Assembly (NCBI GenBank): GCA_016932335.1
Contig: JAFGCZ010000014.1
Location: 1 to 64,000, forward strand
Source of the DNA: Opitutales bacterium
GTDB taxonomy: Bacteria; Verrucomicrobiota; Verrucomicrobiia; Opitutales; Oceanipulchritudinaceae
Reading direction: 5' to 3'
Length of the DNA: 64,000 nucleotides
The position numbers were made by a program, and so were the translations under genes. Below the pieces are notes generated by a model that worked only from the letters and a program-made list of their open reading frames with translations, was not told the origin of the DNA and did no database searches. Each line of letters starts with the position of its first letter. Within the stretch, counting starts at the first letter, position 1. Positions 51,241-61,239 of the stretch are shown here, in pieces.

Positions 51241-52092
51241 TCAGAAACCGCCAAACAGAATGCTCCAAGAGATATCGGGCAGCGCAATTCTCGTTTCCTT
51301 AGCATTCGGCCATTCGTGGCCCCAGTTCTTTATTTTATAGACGTCGATATCTTTCCCCTGAGGAGAAGTCCAATGGAGGTGGATGTAGTGATCGTTCTCT
51401 TCTTTTACTTCTGAGCCCGAACATCTGTTGGCTTGTATAAAAGGTTTAATGCTGTCCTCATACGCCGGGATATTCATAGTGCGGTGAGTGCCACCATAAT
51501 AGGGATAAACATCATCGTTCATACCGGATACATGGATAATTTGAGTCGGGGGAACGCGTGAATCTAGAGATTCCAGAAGACAACCACCGGAAGTAACCAA
51601 AGCGGCAATTTTGTGGGAAGTACGTGAGGCATAGTAATAGGCCATGCAGGCACCTTCGCCCTGACCGGTAATAAAAATGGACTGGGGATCGATGCTGAAT
51701 TTGTATTTTTTAAGCAAGTGATCGATCAACGTATCGAGAAAGGTTACATCATCGGCAAATCCGGCCCAGGCAGAGGTATCGCTGCCGGCATTCCACACGT
51801 GCGTATCCGGATCTGTAGAAAGCGGCAAGGCCTCGGGAGTCACCACGTAAAACTGCATGATTTCGGCCAAAGAAAACCAGTCGCTGTCGTGAGCAAAAGA
51901 ATTCCCTTCTTCATCCGATGCGTGAAGAATGATAAGCAGGGGCACTTCTTCTCCATAAGTGTCCTCCGGTTCATGTATGCTGTATACTCTCTGTTTTCCA
52001 GAAACGGAGATGGTTTCTTTTTCTAATGCAGCAGCACCGTGTTGCACGAAAAAGAAGCACAGCAGACAGATAGAAATGAATATAGACTTCAT
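51241..52092 (-). CDS. Secreted alpha/beta-hydrolase (PHB-depolymerase/feruloyl esterase-like) without nucleophile Ser
   Basis: A 283-aa protein with a signal peptide (IFISICLLCFFFVQHGAAA) and the fold of LpqC/feruloyl esterases: PLLIILHASDEEGNSFAHDS, VVTPEALP, HVWNAGSDTSAWAGFADDVTFL, HVSGMNDDVYPY and NWGHEWP. The elbow that should read G-x-S-x-G reads TGQGEGACM, so the nucleophile Ser is Gly. Asp and His candidates remain. It may be a binding protein or pseudoenzyme, or a sequencing error (GGC for AGC). Confidence 0.7.
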   Translation of the reverse strand: MKSIFISICLLCFFFVQHGAAALEKETISVSGKQRVYSIHEPEDTYGEEVPLLIILHASDEEGNSFAHDSDWFSLAEIMQFYVVTPEALPLSTDPDTHVWNAGSDTSAWAGFADDVTFLDTLIDHLLKKYKFSIDPQSIFITGQGEGACMAYYYASRTSHKIAALVTSGGCLLESLDSRVPPTQIIHVSGMNDDVYPYYGGTHRTMNIPAYEDSIKPFIQANRCSGSEVKEENDHYIHLHWTSPQGKDIDVYKIKNWGHEWPNAKETRIALPDISWSILFGGF

Positions 52093-52265
52093 CTGAATTC
52101 AGTATAATATTTTGGTATAAAGCTGAGAAGTATGTAAAGTTAATCCTTTAGGACAAGCTAAACGTATAGTTTGTTTAGCGCAATCCGTAAAAGCATTAAC
52201 CGGGCCATGATTTAATCACTCAGATGAATTGCCATCTATAAAATAAGCCTGCATAAATAGAAACT

Positions 52266-53036
52266 ATGATTCTCCCAAAGCGTTTTATTCTCTTAAGCGT
52301 TATGCTTTTCGGTTCGCTGGAACTTTCGGCAAACGCGCCTCAACTGGCTGAGGATGCGGATTCAGCAATAGTAACAACCTACGAAAAGGCCAAAGCGGGA
52401 GATACTGCTGCTCAGATGGAAATGGCCGTCTGGTACTGGGATTTGCATTGGAAAAATGCGCATGCCACAGAAAAGGCCTTCTACTGGTTTTCCAAAGCTG
52501 CCGAAAGCAATCATCCTGAAGCGAATTATCAGATGGGCTTTTTTTACCAGCACGGCATCGGTTGTGAGATAGATCAAAAGAAAGCCTTAAGCTGGTATGA
52601 AAACGCGATGGATCTGGGAGATGTGATGGCCTCCAGCCAACTGGCCTACTACTACTATTGGGGTGTTGAAGTTGCTGTTGACAAAAGCAAAGCGTTGGAA
52701 TTTTGCGAGAAGGCCCTGCAGAGCAGCGATACGATGATTCGAAACAATGTGGCCTGGTTCTTGGCAACGCTACCAGAAGATGAATACGCCAACGGCCCCA
52801 GAGCGCTATCGCTGATGCAAGCCGTAATCGCCGATAGACCGGCGGACGCAGGTTTCTACGATACACTGGCTGCCGCTTATGCTGCCTGCGGAGAGCAGGA
52901 AATGGCCATTACCTACCAAAAGGTAGCGTTGGAGCTATGCACACTACAGTTGCCTGAGGAAGAAAATGCCTTTAGAGAACGGTTGGCCCTTTATGAACAG
53001 GGGAAGCGTTACCGCCAGACAGAACCGTTCAAATAA
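52266..53036 (+). CDS. Sel1-repeat (TPR-like) periplasmic protein
   Basis: A 256-aa protein with a signal peptide (LLSVMLFGSLELSANA) and Sel1-like repeats: AVWYWDLHWKNAHATEKAFYW, then SNHPEANYQMGFFYQHGIGC, DLGDVMASSQLAYYYYWG, and a TPR-like end (AGFYDTLAAAYAACGEQEMA). Such repeats mediate protein-protein contact; partner unknown. It stands convergent to gatB. Confidence 0.75.
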   Translation: MILPKRFILLSVMLFGSLELSANAPQLAEDADSAIVTTYEKAKAGDTAAQMEMAVWYWDLHWKNAHATEKAFYWFSKAAESNHPEANYQMGFFYQHGIGCEIDQKKALSWYENAMDLGDVMASSQLAYYYYWGVEVAVDKSKALEFCEKALQSSDTMIRNNVAWFLATLPEDEYANGPRALSLMQAVIADRPADAGFYDTLAAAYAACGEQEMAITYQKVALELCTLQLPEEENAFRERLALYEQGKRYRQTEPFK

Positions 53037-53042
53037 TAAGCC

Positions 53043-54515
53043 TTACTGCTGAGCCAGGAGCTTGCGGAGAAGCTCGTCTACGACCTGTGGATTTGCTTTA
53101 CCGCGGGTGGCTTTCATGATGGGGCCTTTGAATGCATTGATGGCTTTTTCGTTGCCGCTTTTGAATTTCTCAACCGCAACAGCATCGGCGGCAATGACCT
53201 CGGCACAAATCTTCTCCAATTCTTCGGAATTGTTTTCCTGCTTCAGCCCTTTCTCCTGAACAATAAGCGAAGGCATTTTGCCTTCAGCAAACATTTCCGA
53301 GAAAATATCCTGAGCAATTTGCTTGGAGATAGTGCCCTGATCGATCAATTGAACCAGTTCTCCGATATGGTTCGGAGTGAGTCGACATTGATGCAACGGC
53401 AGACTCCCCTCGCCTTCTGCACCGGCGGCAGCCAGTTCGCGCATAAGGTCGTTGACGATAAAGTTGGCACACTCTTTGGCCTTCCCCGATACAGCCACTG
53501 CCCGGTCAAAGAAATCACCAAACTCCAGGCTCTGTATGAGAACGCTGGCTGCCGTATAGGGCAGGCCCAGCTCATCCATATAGCGACGCTGACGGTCGTA
53601 AGGGCGTTCGGGCAGTTTTTCTTTAAGGTCTGCCTTCCAGGCTTCGTCCACCTTAACAGGCATCAAGTCGGGATCCGGAAAATAGCGATAGTCGTGGCTG
53701 TCTTCCTTGGAACGCATGGAAATGGAATAGCCCTTATCTGCATTCCAACGACGGGTTTCCTGAACAATCTCCTGTTTTTTGCCCTCCTGACAAAGCCGCA
53801 CCTGGCGCTTGATTTCATACTCGATGGCGGCTTTAACATTGGAGAAACTATTCAAGTTCTTCATTTCCGTGCGGATACCAAATGTGGAATCTCCCACCGG
53901 GCGAACGGAAACATTGGCATCGCAACGCAACTGCCCTTTTTCCATATCGCAATCGGAAACACCGGCTGAGGAAAGATTGATAACCAGAGCCTTGAGAAAG
54001 GCTACGGCCTCATCGGATGAACGCAGGCAGGGTTCGGTAACAATCTCCGCCAGGGCCACCCCCGTGCGGTTGTCATCGATCAAGCTGTAATCCTTGAAAT
54101 GAGTCAGTTTTCCGGGGTCTTCTTCCAGATGAATACGGGTCAACTCAACAAATTTATGCTCCCCCATCACATTGCGGCCAGAGCCGGGAAGTTCCACTTC
54201 GACCTGGCCTCCGATACATAGAGGCTGGTCGTATTGGGAAATCTGATAGTTTTTGGGAGAGTCCGGATACCAGTAATTCTTGCGGTCCCACTTACAGATA
54301 TCGGCAATGCGACAATCAAACATGAGCCCCATGGTAATCATTTTATCGATGGCGGCTTTATTGATCACGGGGAGTGTTCCCGGAAGGGACAAGACCACCG
54401 GATCGATCAGGGTATTGACCGGAGCTCCATAGGTATAGGGAACCCGGCTGAAAATTTTGGTGACCGTTTTCAGTTGGACATGAACTTCGAGTCCGATAAC
54501 AGCTTCGTATTGCAT
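53043..54515 (-). CDS. gatB: Aspartyl/glutamyl-tRNA amidotransferase subunit B
   Basis: A 490-aa GatB: YEAVIGLEVHVQLKT, LPGTLPVINK, CKWDRKNYWYPDSPKNYQISQYD (split over the signature), MEKGQLRCDANVSVRP, and KMKN-like TEMKNLNSFSNVKAAIEYE. The C-terminal YqeY-like tail is present (MKATRGKANPQVV). With GatA and GatC it makes Gln-tRNA and/or Asn-tRNA from mischarged tRNA. The gene follows gatA by 12 bp. Confidence 0.96.
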   Translation of the reverse strand: MQYEAVIGLEVHVQLKTVTKIFSRVPYTYGAPVNTLIDPVVLSLPGTLPVINKAAIDKMITMGLMFDCRIADICKWDRKNYWYPDSPKNYQISQYDQPLCIGGQVEVELPGSGRNVMGEHKFVELTRIHLEEDPGKLTHFKDYSLIDDNRTGVALAEIVTEPCLRSSDEAVAFLKALVINLSSAGVSDCDMEKGQLRCDANVSVRPVGDSTFGIRTEMKNLNSFSNVKAAIEYEIKRQVRLCQEGKKQEIVQETRRWNADKGYSISMRSKEDSHDYRYFPDPDLMPVKVDEAWKADLKEKLPERPYDRQRRYMDELGLPYTAASVLIQSLEFGDFFDRAVAVSGKAKECANFIVNDLMRELAAAGAEGEGSLPLHQCRLTPNHIGELVQLIDQGTISKQIAQDIFSEMFAEGKMPSLIVQEKGLKQENNSEELEKICAEVIAADAVAVEKFKSGNEKAINAFKGPIMKATRGKANPQVVDELLRKLLAQQ

Positions 54516-54527
54516 GGGGAAAGAGAT

Positions 54528-55994
54528 TTAGAGCGATGGGTAGCGTTTGTGGAAATCATGGGCCTGCTCAAAGGCATGAGCCACAGCCATAATTCCGGCT
54601 TCATCGTAAGGTTTACCCAGAATCTGGAGTCCCAGCGGGAGGTTTTCCGAAGAAAATCCACACGGGATAGAAATGCCCGGTATACCGGCCAGGTTGGCGG
54701 AAATCGTATAGATATCCGCCAGGTACATGGAGAGCGGGTCTTCCTTGCGCTCGCCCAGCTTGAAAGCCGGTGTCGGCGAGGTGGGCGTAAGAATGGCATC
54801 CACCTGTTCATAGGCCTTCATAAAGTCATCTCGAATCAGCGTGCGGACTTTCTGGGCTCTCAGGTAATAGGCATCGTAGTATCCACTGGAGAGCACATAT
54901 GTGCCCAAAATAATGCGGCGTTTAACTTCGCTGCCAAAGCCCTCTCCGCGAGATTTAGAATAGAGACTGACGACATCCGTGGCGTTGGGTGAGCGGTAAC
55001 TATAGCGAACGCCATCGAAACGGGCAAGGTTGCTGGAAGCCTCTGCCGTTGCAATGATGTAATAGACGGGAATGGCTAATTCTGCATGCGGCAGGCTGAC
55101 ATCGACGATTTCACAGCCCTGAGCGCGGTAGAACTCAATAGCGTTGCGCACCGCCTGTCTCACTTCAGGATCCAAGCCTTCGGCAAAATACTCTTTGGGA
55201 ATGCCCAGTCTCCATTTTTTAGCAGGTGCCTGCAGTGCCGCAGTGTAATCGGGAATGTCGACTTTGTAGGAGGTGGAATCACGGCGATCGTGCCCGGCAA
55301 TGGCCTGCAAGAGCATGGCCACGTCGGCAACCGTGCGACCAAAGGGCCCGATTTGCTCGAGAGAACTGGCATAGGCTACCATGCCGTAGCGTGAGACCAA
55401 ACCATAGGTCGGTTTGAGCCCCACCACACCGCACAGAGCTGCCGGTTGGCGGATGGAACCGCCGGTATCGGTGCCTAGAGTCAGAGGGCTTTCCCCGGCA
55501 GCCACTGCGGCCGCACTGCCCCCACTGGAGCCTCCCGGAATGCAATCGGTATTCCATGGATTGGAGGTTGTTTGAAATGCGGAATTCTCCGTAGAAGAGC
55601 CCATGGCGAATTCATCCATATTGAGGCGTCCCCAAAGCACCGCACCTGCGGCCTTGAGCAGCTCAGCGGCGTGTGCATCATATGGTGAAACAAAATGGCT
55701 CAACATGCGGGAGCCGCAGGAAAGTGAGGCCCCCTTCACCGAAATAACATCCTTAATAGCCACAGGAATTCCATCCAGGGGGCCAAGGGATTGGCCGCGG
55801 CTGCGGCGGAAATCACTTTCAGACGCCATGGCCAGGGCCTCTTCAACATTTTGCTGAAGAAAAGCTTTTACGCTGGGCTCAACCGCCTGGGTTCGCTCAA
55901 TAAAAGCACGGGTCAATTCCACAGAAGAGAGAGCGCCGGACTGCAGCAAGGAGCTCAATTCGGTAGCTGATTTATAAAAGAGAGATTCGCTCAT
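54528..55994 (-). CDS. gatA: Aspartyl/glutamyl-tRNA amidotransferase subunit A
   Basis: A 488-aa amidase. The signature GGSSGGSAAAVAAGE, the catalytic Lys in PVAIKDVISVKG and the cis-Ser in GSIRQPAALCGVVGLKPTYG are all present. It frees ammonia from Gln for GatB. It lies between gatC and gatB in one leftward operon. Confidence 0.96.
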   Translation of the reverse strand: MSESLFYKSATELSSLLQSGALSSVELTRAFIERTQAVEPSVKAFLQQNVEEALAMASESDFRRSRGQSLGPLDGIPVAIKDVISVKGASLSCGSRMLSHFVSPYDAHAAELLKAAGAVLWGRLNMDEFAMGSSTENSAFQTTSNPWNTDCIPGGSSGGSAAAVAAGESPLTLGTDTGGSIRQPAALCGVVGLKPTYGLVSRYGMVAYASSLEQIGPFGRTVADVAMLLQAIAGHDRRDSTSYKVDIPDYTAALQAPAKKWRLGIPKEYFAEGLDPEVRQAVRNAIEFYRAQGCEIVDVSLPHAELAIPVYYIIATAEASSNLARFDGVRYSYRSPNATDVVSLYSKSRGEGFGSEVKRRIILGTYVLSSGYYDAYYLRAQKVRTLIRDDFMKAYEQVDAILTPTSPTPAFKLGERKEDPLSMYLADIYTISANLAGIPGISIPCGFSSENLPLGLQILGKPYDEAGIMAVAHAFEQAHDFHKRYPSL

Positions 55995-56021
55995 GGGTAG
56001 CAGCTGAAAAAGAGTAAATAC

Positions 56022-56318
56022 TTAGGCGTCGCCCACTACTTTGGGCACCATCACCTGTTCGTCTTTGGTTTTGGCCGCATGGCGAATAGCTTCCTCCTTG
56101 GGCAGACATTCGCCGGGAACATCCTCTGCCCAGACATTAACCACGTGAAACGGGTGCGCAGACGGTTCGATACCGTCTACATCAACTGCATTGAGTTTAT
56201 CAAAATAGCCAAGAATATCAGCAAGCTGCGCACTGTAGGTTACTTTTTCTTCTGGAGAAAGCTCTACCCTGGCAAGGCGGGCTACGTAATCAATATCGAT
56301 TTGTGGGGCTTCCGACAT
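56022..56318 (-). CDS. gatC: Aspartyl/glutamyl-tRNA amidotransferase subunit C
   Basis: A 98-aa GatC: IDYVARLARVELSPEEKVTYSAQL, ILGYFDKLNAVD, GIEPSAHPF and a C-terminal MVPKVVG. It stabilises the GatAB complex. First gene of the gatCAB operon. Confidence 0.93.
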   Translation of the reverse strand: MSEAPQIDIDYVARLARVELSPEEKVTYSAQLADILGYFDKLNAVDVDGIEPSAHPFHVVNVWAEDVPGECLPKEEAIRHAAKTKDEQVMVPKVVGDA

Positions 56319-56376
56319 AATAAGAGAGAATTAGGCGATGGTTCCGGATTGGCAAGGAAAAGAGCCTTGAGCTTAA

Positions 56377-56408
56377 CAAAAAGAAACCCTTCCGGCAAAG
56401 GAAGGGTT
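56377..56408 (-). terminator. Terminator after the 122-aa gene
   Basis: AACCCTTCC pairs with GGAAGGGTT across TTTGCC (minus strand), followed by TCTTTTTG. Confidence 0.8.
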
Positions 56409-56417
56409 CGAAGAGAT

Positions 56418-56786
56418 TCAGAGGCCAGCCGTCAGCGCGTGTTGCGCCGCCGCAGAAGCCACGGGAACATCGATTGATTTGAGCCTTTCGACGACATCGT
56501 CTATTTGCTGCAAAACCTCTTGAAAAGGTTTCTTCGACGTATCAACCAATGCAGTATCGGATTTTTCCAACTCGACTTTCAAAATATAGGCCAAATTACG
56601 GGCCTCCGATTCGTTCAACTCTGGAACATTAGGGGGAGTCAAGGAATCGAGGTATTCCGGCAAATCAACGGATTCAAAGGCATCGTGAAACAAATCCGAC
56701 GATTCGTCTAAACGCTGTAACCGGTTCTCCAAAGGCTTGGAATCGGTAAACAAACGAAGATGCCCACTGTTGATGGGGAGTGTCAT
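56418..56786 (-). CDS. Hypothetical protein (122 aa)
   Basis: A 122-aa acidic protein, helical in its second half (SEARNLAYILKVELEKSD, FQEVLQQIDDVVERLKSI), with no signal peptide or known motif. It has its own terminator 10 bp downstream and lies between pheT and gatC. Function is not recognised. The helix pattern could suggest a small regulatory or rod-type protein, but this is not supported further. Confidence 0.6.
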   Translation of the reverse strand: MTLPINSGHLRLFTDSKPLENRLQRLDESSDLFHDAFESVDLPEYLDSLTPPNVPELNESEARNLAYILKVELEKSDTALVDTSKKPFQEVLQQIDDVVERLKSIDVPVASAAAQHALTAGL

Positions 56787-56892
56787 ATGATCTTATGGTT
56801 TCAGAATGAGGAGAAATCGAGGATTGCGTAAAGGATGCGAACGTTCAAAAAGAAGTGTTCTCAGAATACAACAGGATACTTTAAATGTAAAA

Positions 56893-56927
56893 TAAAAAGG
56901 AGGAATACATGGTGTATTCCCCCTTTT
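56893..56927 (-). terminator. Terminator after pheT
   Basis: On the minus strand GGGGGAATACA pairs with TGTATTCCTCC across CCA, followed by TTTTTATTTT. Confidence 0.85.
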
Positions 56928-56947
56928 CACCTAAAGTATATGATTCA

Positions 56948-59395
56948 TTAAGAACGGATGCGATAATCCGCCTCTTCCTGTATTTTGGCCTGAATAAATT
57001 CAAAGGCTTTATTGACCTCCTCGTCGTTGAGGGTGCGCTCGACAGAGCGGAAGCGGATGGAAAAAGCCAGTGATTTTTTGCCATCTTCAACGCCCTTACC
57101 CTGATAAATGTCAAAAATGGAAACAGATTCCACCGCAAAAGCTCCTTGAGTGCTTTTTGCGGAAAGCGATTCCAGTTTGGCTTGAACAACGCCGGCAGGA
57201 ACGCTCTGATCCACAACCAAAGCAAGATCACGGGTCGCAGGCGGGTAAAGACTGAATGCCTTAAAGGCACTGCGGTCAGCCCCCTGATCGAGGAAGGCCG
57301 GCAAGAAATACAAGCCTCCGGCAAAAACACAGTCGTCGATGCCCTTATCGGAAAGCATGGTTACATCGAGCATCCCGAATTCGGCGCTCCACCCCTGCGT
57401 AAACCCTCCAACCTGAGCAGCCTGCCCCTGCTGCCATGCGGCATGATCGGAAATCAAAGCAAAATCCTTAGAGGTGACATTGATTCCGGCAACGGAGAGA
57501 ATTTTCTGAGCCAAAGCGGCCGCGGTGTAGAAGTCATCCTCTTCCCGTTTTTTCCAGGACTGTTCAGACTGAGGAACCAGAACAAACCCAATGTAGAGCA
57601 CCTCCCACAGTTTGCCCTCGTGGGAGCGAAAAGCTCTGCCGATCTCAAAGAGGCGGCGGGGATCATTATGACGGGAACGGTTGAGCTTCACCGCATCCAG
57701 CAGACCGGGAAGCACACTGGCCCGCAGGTGGCTCTGGTCGCTGGCCAAAGGATTTGCCAAGGCCAGTTGGTCGAGTTCTTCAGGGGCAACCCACTGAGCC
57801 ACATCGACCTCGGAACGCATCGGATAATGAACGCACTCGTTGAAACCCTGCCCAACAAGCAGCGTGGCTGCTTTCTGCTGGAAAGTAGCCAGAGGGCTGT
57901 CTTCGTGAATGGTTGAGGTAATCGTGACCGGTGTCGAAGGAATTTTATCGGTGCCGTAGATGCGGAGAAATTCTTCAACCAAATCGGCACGGCGCTGCAG
58001 ATCCAGGCGGAACGAGGGAATTCCCACGCAGAAGGTGTGCTCACCTTCATTGGAGGTAAACTCATCAAGTTCCAACTCCAGAGACTCAAAAACACGGGCA
58101 ATCTCCGCATCGGGAGCATCAAAACCGATACTCTTGCGGACATAGTTTGCGGTAATTTCGATCTCCTGCTTCAACTCCAGAGATTCTCCGGCCACCAAAG
58201 GAGGTCCGGCAAGTTCGCCACCGGCGCACTGGAGGATGAGATCGACTGCGCGCATGGCAGCAAACTCAGCCCCAGAGGGATCTACCCCACGCTCGTAACG
58301 GTAGGAGCTGTCCGAAGAGAGAGCCAAACGACGACTGGTACGACGGATGCAGGAAGGTTTGAAATAAGCGGATTCCAGGAAAATATCGACAGTGGAGTCA
58401 TCCACTTCAGCGGTCACCGAGCCCATAACACCAGCAATAACAAGGGGGCGCTGAGCATCAGCAATGACCATCATATAGTCCTCCAGCGTGCGCTCTTTTT
58501 CGTCTAGGGTGGTAATTTTTTCGCCCTGCTGAGCCATACGGACAATAATCTGCGAACCGGAGATCTTGGCCGCATCAAAGGCATGCAAAGGCTGCCCCAA
58601 TTCCATCAACACATAGTTGGTGATATCCACTACATTATTAATGGGGCGCAGGCCCACCGCCGTCAGCTGCTTCTGCAACCATTTGGGACTTGGGGCGATT
58701 TTTACTCCGCGAATAGACCATCCCTGATAGTGCGGGCAGTTTTCTTCCGTCTCTATGCTGATTTTACCCACCAAGTGTCTGGGGGCCGCATCCGGGCGAA
58801 CCACAGAAGTGTTCACTTCGGGGTAAACCAGATCAAGACAAAAATAGGCAGCCAGCTCACGGGCCATCCCCAGATGGGAAAGGCAATCGGGGCGATTGGG
58901 GGTTACCTCAATGTCAAAAACGGTATCGCCGGCAGGGAAGACATCGTTAATGGAGGTTCCGGTGGCGGGTGGATTGTCGAGAATAAGAAGGCCGGAATGG
59001 TCTTCTCCCATTCCCAGCTCACGGGCAGAGCACATCATGCCTTCGCTCTTAACACCGCGCAGTTTGGATTTCTTGATTTTGAAATCGCCCGGGAGCACAC
59101 ACTTTGGCAATGCCACGGGCACAGAGTCACCCACTTTGTAATTGGTGGCCCCGCAAACGATCTGCACCGGCACATCCTGGCCAACATCCACCTGGCAGAC
59201 ATTGAGTCGATCGGCATCGGGGTGAGGTTCTTTTTCAAGAACTTTACCAACGACAAGATTTTCCATGGGCGGCAATCCAGTTTGGTGGATACCTTCCACT
59301 TCGAAACCGATCATGGTAAGGGCTTTTTCGATGTCGTCAGCAGAATAGGGGCTGAGATCAACGTATTTTGAGAGCCATTCGAGAGAAATTTTCAT
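56948..59395 (-). CDS. pheT: Phenylalanyl-tRNA synthetase beta subunit
   Basis: An 815-aa PheT with the full domain order: SLEWLSKYVDLSP start, tRNA-binding EMAP-like domain (VVGKVLEKEPHPDADRLNVC), B5/B3-B4 domains (DIEVTPNRPDCLSHLGMARE; YRYERGVDP), catalytic-like core (HYPMRSEVD), and C-terminal FDX-ACB anticodon domain (LYPPATRDLALVV). It follows pheS by 28 bp. Confidence 0.96.
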   Translation of the reverse strand: MKISLEWLSKYVDLSPYSADDIEKALTMIGFEVEGIHQTGLPPMENLVVGKVLEKEPHPDADRLNVCQVDVGQDVPVQIVCGATNYKVGDSVPVALPKCVLPGDFKIKKSKLRGVKSEGMMCSARELGMGEDHSGLLILDNPPATGTSINDVFPAGDTVFDIEVTPNRPDCLSHLGMARELAAYFCLDLVYPEVNTSVVRPDAAPRHLVGKISIETEENCPHYQGWSIRGVKIAPSPKWLQKQLTAVGLRPINNVVDITNYVLMELGQPLHAFDAAKISGSQIIVRMAQQGEKITTLDEKERTLEDYMMVIADAQRPLVIAGVMGSVTAEVDDSTVDIFLESAYFKPSCIRRTSRRLALSSDSSYRYERGVDPSGAEFAAMRAVDLILQCAGGELAGPPLVAGESLELKQEIEITANYVRKSIGFDAPDAEIARVFESLELELDEFTSNEGEHTFCVGIPSFRLDLQRRADLVEEFLRIYGTDKIPSTPVTITSTIHEDSPLATFQQKAATLLVGQGFNECVHYPMRSEVDVAQWVAPEELDQLALANPLASDQSHLRASVLPGLLDAVKLNRSRHNDPRRLFEIGRAFRSHEGKLWEVLYIGFVLVPQSEQSWKKREEDDFYTAAALAQKILSVAGINVTSKDFALISDHAAWQQGQAAQVGGFTQGWSAEFGMLDVTMLSDKGIDDCVFAGGLYFLPAFLDQGADRSAFKAFSLYPPATRDLALVVDQSVPAGVVQAKLESLSAKSTQGAFAVESVSIFDIYQGKGVEDGKKSLAFSIRFRSVERTLNDEEVNKAFEFIQAKIQEEADYRIRS

Positions 59396-59423
59396 GTGGC
59401 GATAACCTTACTGCCGTTGTGGG

Positions 59424-60470
59424 TTAAACTTGAGCAAACTGACGGAGGAAGCGGAGGTCGTTCTGGTAGAAGTAGCGGATATCATCGACTCCGTGGAGAA
59501 TCATAGCGATGCGTTCGATACCAAAGCCAAAGGCATATCCGGAATAGAGTTCGGAATCGTAGCCAACTGCGTCAAAAACTGCGGGGTCGACCATACCGCA
59601 ACCACCGATTTCCACCCAATCTTTGCCGAGGCGTTTGAGGTGGCCGCAATAGAAGTCGACTTCGAAACTGGGTTCTGTGTAAGGGAAAAAGTGTGGGCGA
59701 AAACGTGTTTTAGCCTCCTTGCCAAGCAGGCTCTGAAAAATGTAGTCGAGAATAGCCTTGAGGTCCTTAACGGAAATGCCCTTGTCCACAGCGAGACACT
59801 CCATCTGGCAGAAGCTAGCACTGTGTGTGGCATCGGCGGTATCTCGGCGGTAACAGCGCCCCGGGCTGACAATGCGAATCGGCGGCGGAGTTTTGAGCAT
59901 CTCGCGGATTTGCACCGTTGAAGTGTGAGTGCGCAGTAGGTAGCGCTCATCAGCACGCTGGAGAATATTGCCGCAGGAGGTTTTTGCATTCAGGTAGTAG
60001 GTATCCTGAAGATCTCGAGCAGGGTGGTCGGAAGGCGTGTTCAGCGCATCAAAGCAGAACCATTCAGTATCTACCTCAGGCCCTTCGGCGATAGTAAAGC
60101 CAACCTTGCGCATGATCGAGCACAGTTCTGTGCGGATTTGCGTCAACAGATGGAAAGTGCCCTGCGGCAATTCCGGCAGCGGTAAAGTGGGATCTATAGC
60201 CGGCCCGATGCGGGCTTCAATTTCGGCTCGGCGAAGACGCTCTCTGCCTTCGTCGAGAACAGCTTCTATGGCTTGTTTAGCCTCATTGACCAATTTTCCG
60301 AATACGGGGCGCTGTTCTTTGGGAAGCGTGCCGATCTGCTTACGCAGTTCGGTAAAAGAACCATTAGGGCCCACAATGCGGGCCTTGGCAGCTTCATATT
60401 CTGCTTGCGTAGCAGTGGCCGCGATGGATGTGCGGGCCTGCTCGACGAGTTGCTTGAGCGTATCTTCCAT
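59424..60470 (-). CDS. pheS: Phenylalanyl-tRNA synthetase alpha subunit
   Basis: A 348-aa class II synthetase subunit: N-terminal coiled coil; motif 1 near PLPELPQGTFHLLTQIR; DTEWFCFDALNTPSDHPARD; RTHTSTVQIREM; motif 2 with GRCYRRDTADATHSASFCQME; motif 3 GFGIERIAMILHGVDDIR. It charges tRNA-Phe with PheT. It lies between rplT and pheT. Confidence 0.96.
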   Translation of the reverse strand: MEDTLKQLVEQARTSIAATATQAEYEAAKARIVGPNGSFTELRKQIGTLPKEQRPVFGKLVNEAKQAIEAVLDEGRERLRRAEIEARIGPAIDPTLPLPELPQGTFHLLTQIRTELCSIMRKVGFTIAEGPEVDTEWFCFDALNTPSDHPARDLQDTYYLNAKTSCGNILQRADERYLLRTHTSTVQIREMLKTPPPIRIVSPGRCYRRDTADATHSASFCQMECLAVDKGISVKDLKAILDYIFQSLLGKEAKTRFRPHFFPYTEPSFEVDFYCGHLKRLGKDWVEIGGCGMVDPAVFDAVGYDSELYSGYAFGFGIERIAMILHGVDDIRYFYQNDLRFLRQFAQV

Positions 60471-60599
60471 ATAAAAAAAACTTCCTCACTGGTTCAGTCA
60501 TCACTCATCCACCCCGTTCAGAATCTGGGATATAGAAGAAACGATGATACTGAACCGGGGAGGAAGAGGAAGAACGCATTCCCTGGAAGGGATGTGCGG

Positions 60600-60953
60600 T
60601 TAAGCTTGTTCCTTTACTTTAGCGACAAGAGCCTTGAATGCGGCAGCATCTTCGATAGCAAGCTGTGAAAGAGCTTTGCGGTCGAGTTCGATACCGGCCT
60701 TGGCGAGCCCGTTGATAAAGCGGGAGTAAGCGATACCTTCTGCACGGCAGGCAGCATTAATGCGAACAATCCAGAGTTTGCGGAATTCGCTCTTCTTCTT
60801 GCGACGGTCGCGGTATGCATATACGCCGGCGTGTTCGACGGCATCTTTAGCATAGCGATAGAGGCGGGACTTATTCCCGAAATAACCTTTAGCGCGGTTG
60901 AGTAAGCGCTTGCGGCGTTTGCGTGTAGCTTGAACGTTTCTTGCTTTAGGCAT
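60600..60953 (-). CDS. rplT: 50S ribosomal protein L20
   Basis: A 117-aa L20: N-terminal basic extension ([35 protein letters not shown]), then [20 protein letters not shown] and [19 protein letters not shown]. An early assembly protein. It sits in the rpmI-rplT-pheS-pheT run. Confidence 0.96.
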   Translation of the reverse strand: MPKARNVQATRKRRKRLLNRAKGYFGNKSRLYRYAKDAVEHAGVYAYRDRRKKKSEFRKLWIVRINAACRAEGIAYSRFINGLAKAGIELDRKALSQLAIEDAAAFKALVAKVKEQA

Positions 60954-61044
60954 GTTATTTAATGTGGTTTAGGGCCGGGAGGTCGCCTTGTAAATACTGT
61001 CACCTCAACGGCCGGTTCGTACGTATATATAGAAGCGTTTTATC

Positions 61045-61239
61045 TTAGAACAGGCCGGGGGCACCGATCTTGACAAAACGGGTTACACCATCAGAACATA
61101 CTTTGTCCTGGTTGGCACGGCGCTTCTGCTTAGTAGTCTTGTTGCGCAGGAAGTGCCGGTGGCCCGGGGAACGGCGAACAACTTTGCCGCTACCTGTAAC
61201 CTTAAACTTCTTAGAGATGGATTTGCGCGTTTTCTGCAT
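61045..61239 (-). CDS. rpmI: 50S ribosomal protein L35
   Basis: The start at 61239 gives a 64-aa L35 (QKTRKSISKKFKVTGSGKVV, RRSPGHRHFLRNKT). A longer frame to 61356 adds 39 residues that do not fit the family. First gene of the rpmI-rplT-pheST run; infC, which often leads this operon, is not adjacent. Confidence 0.93.
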   Translation of the reverse strand: MQKTRKSISKKFKVTGSGKVVRRSPGHRHFLRNKTTKQKRRANQDKVCSDGVTRFVKIGAPGLF

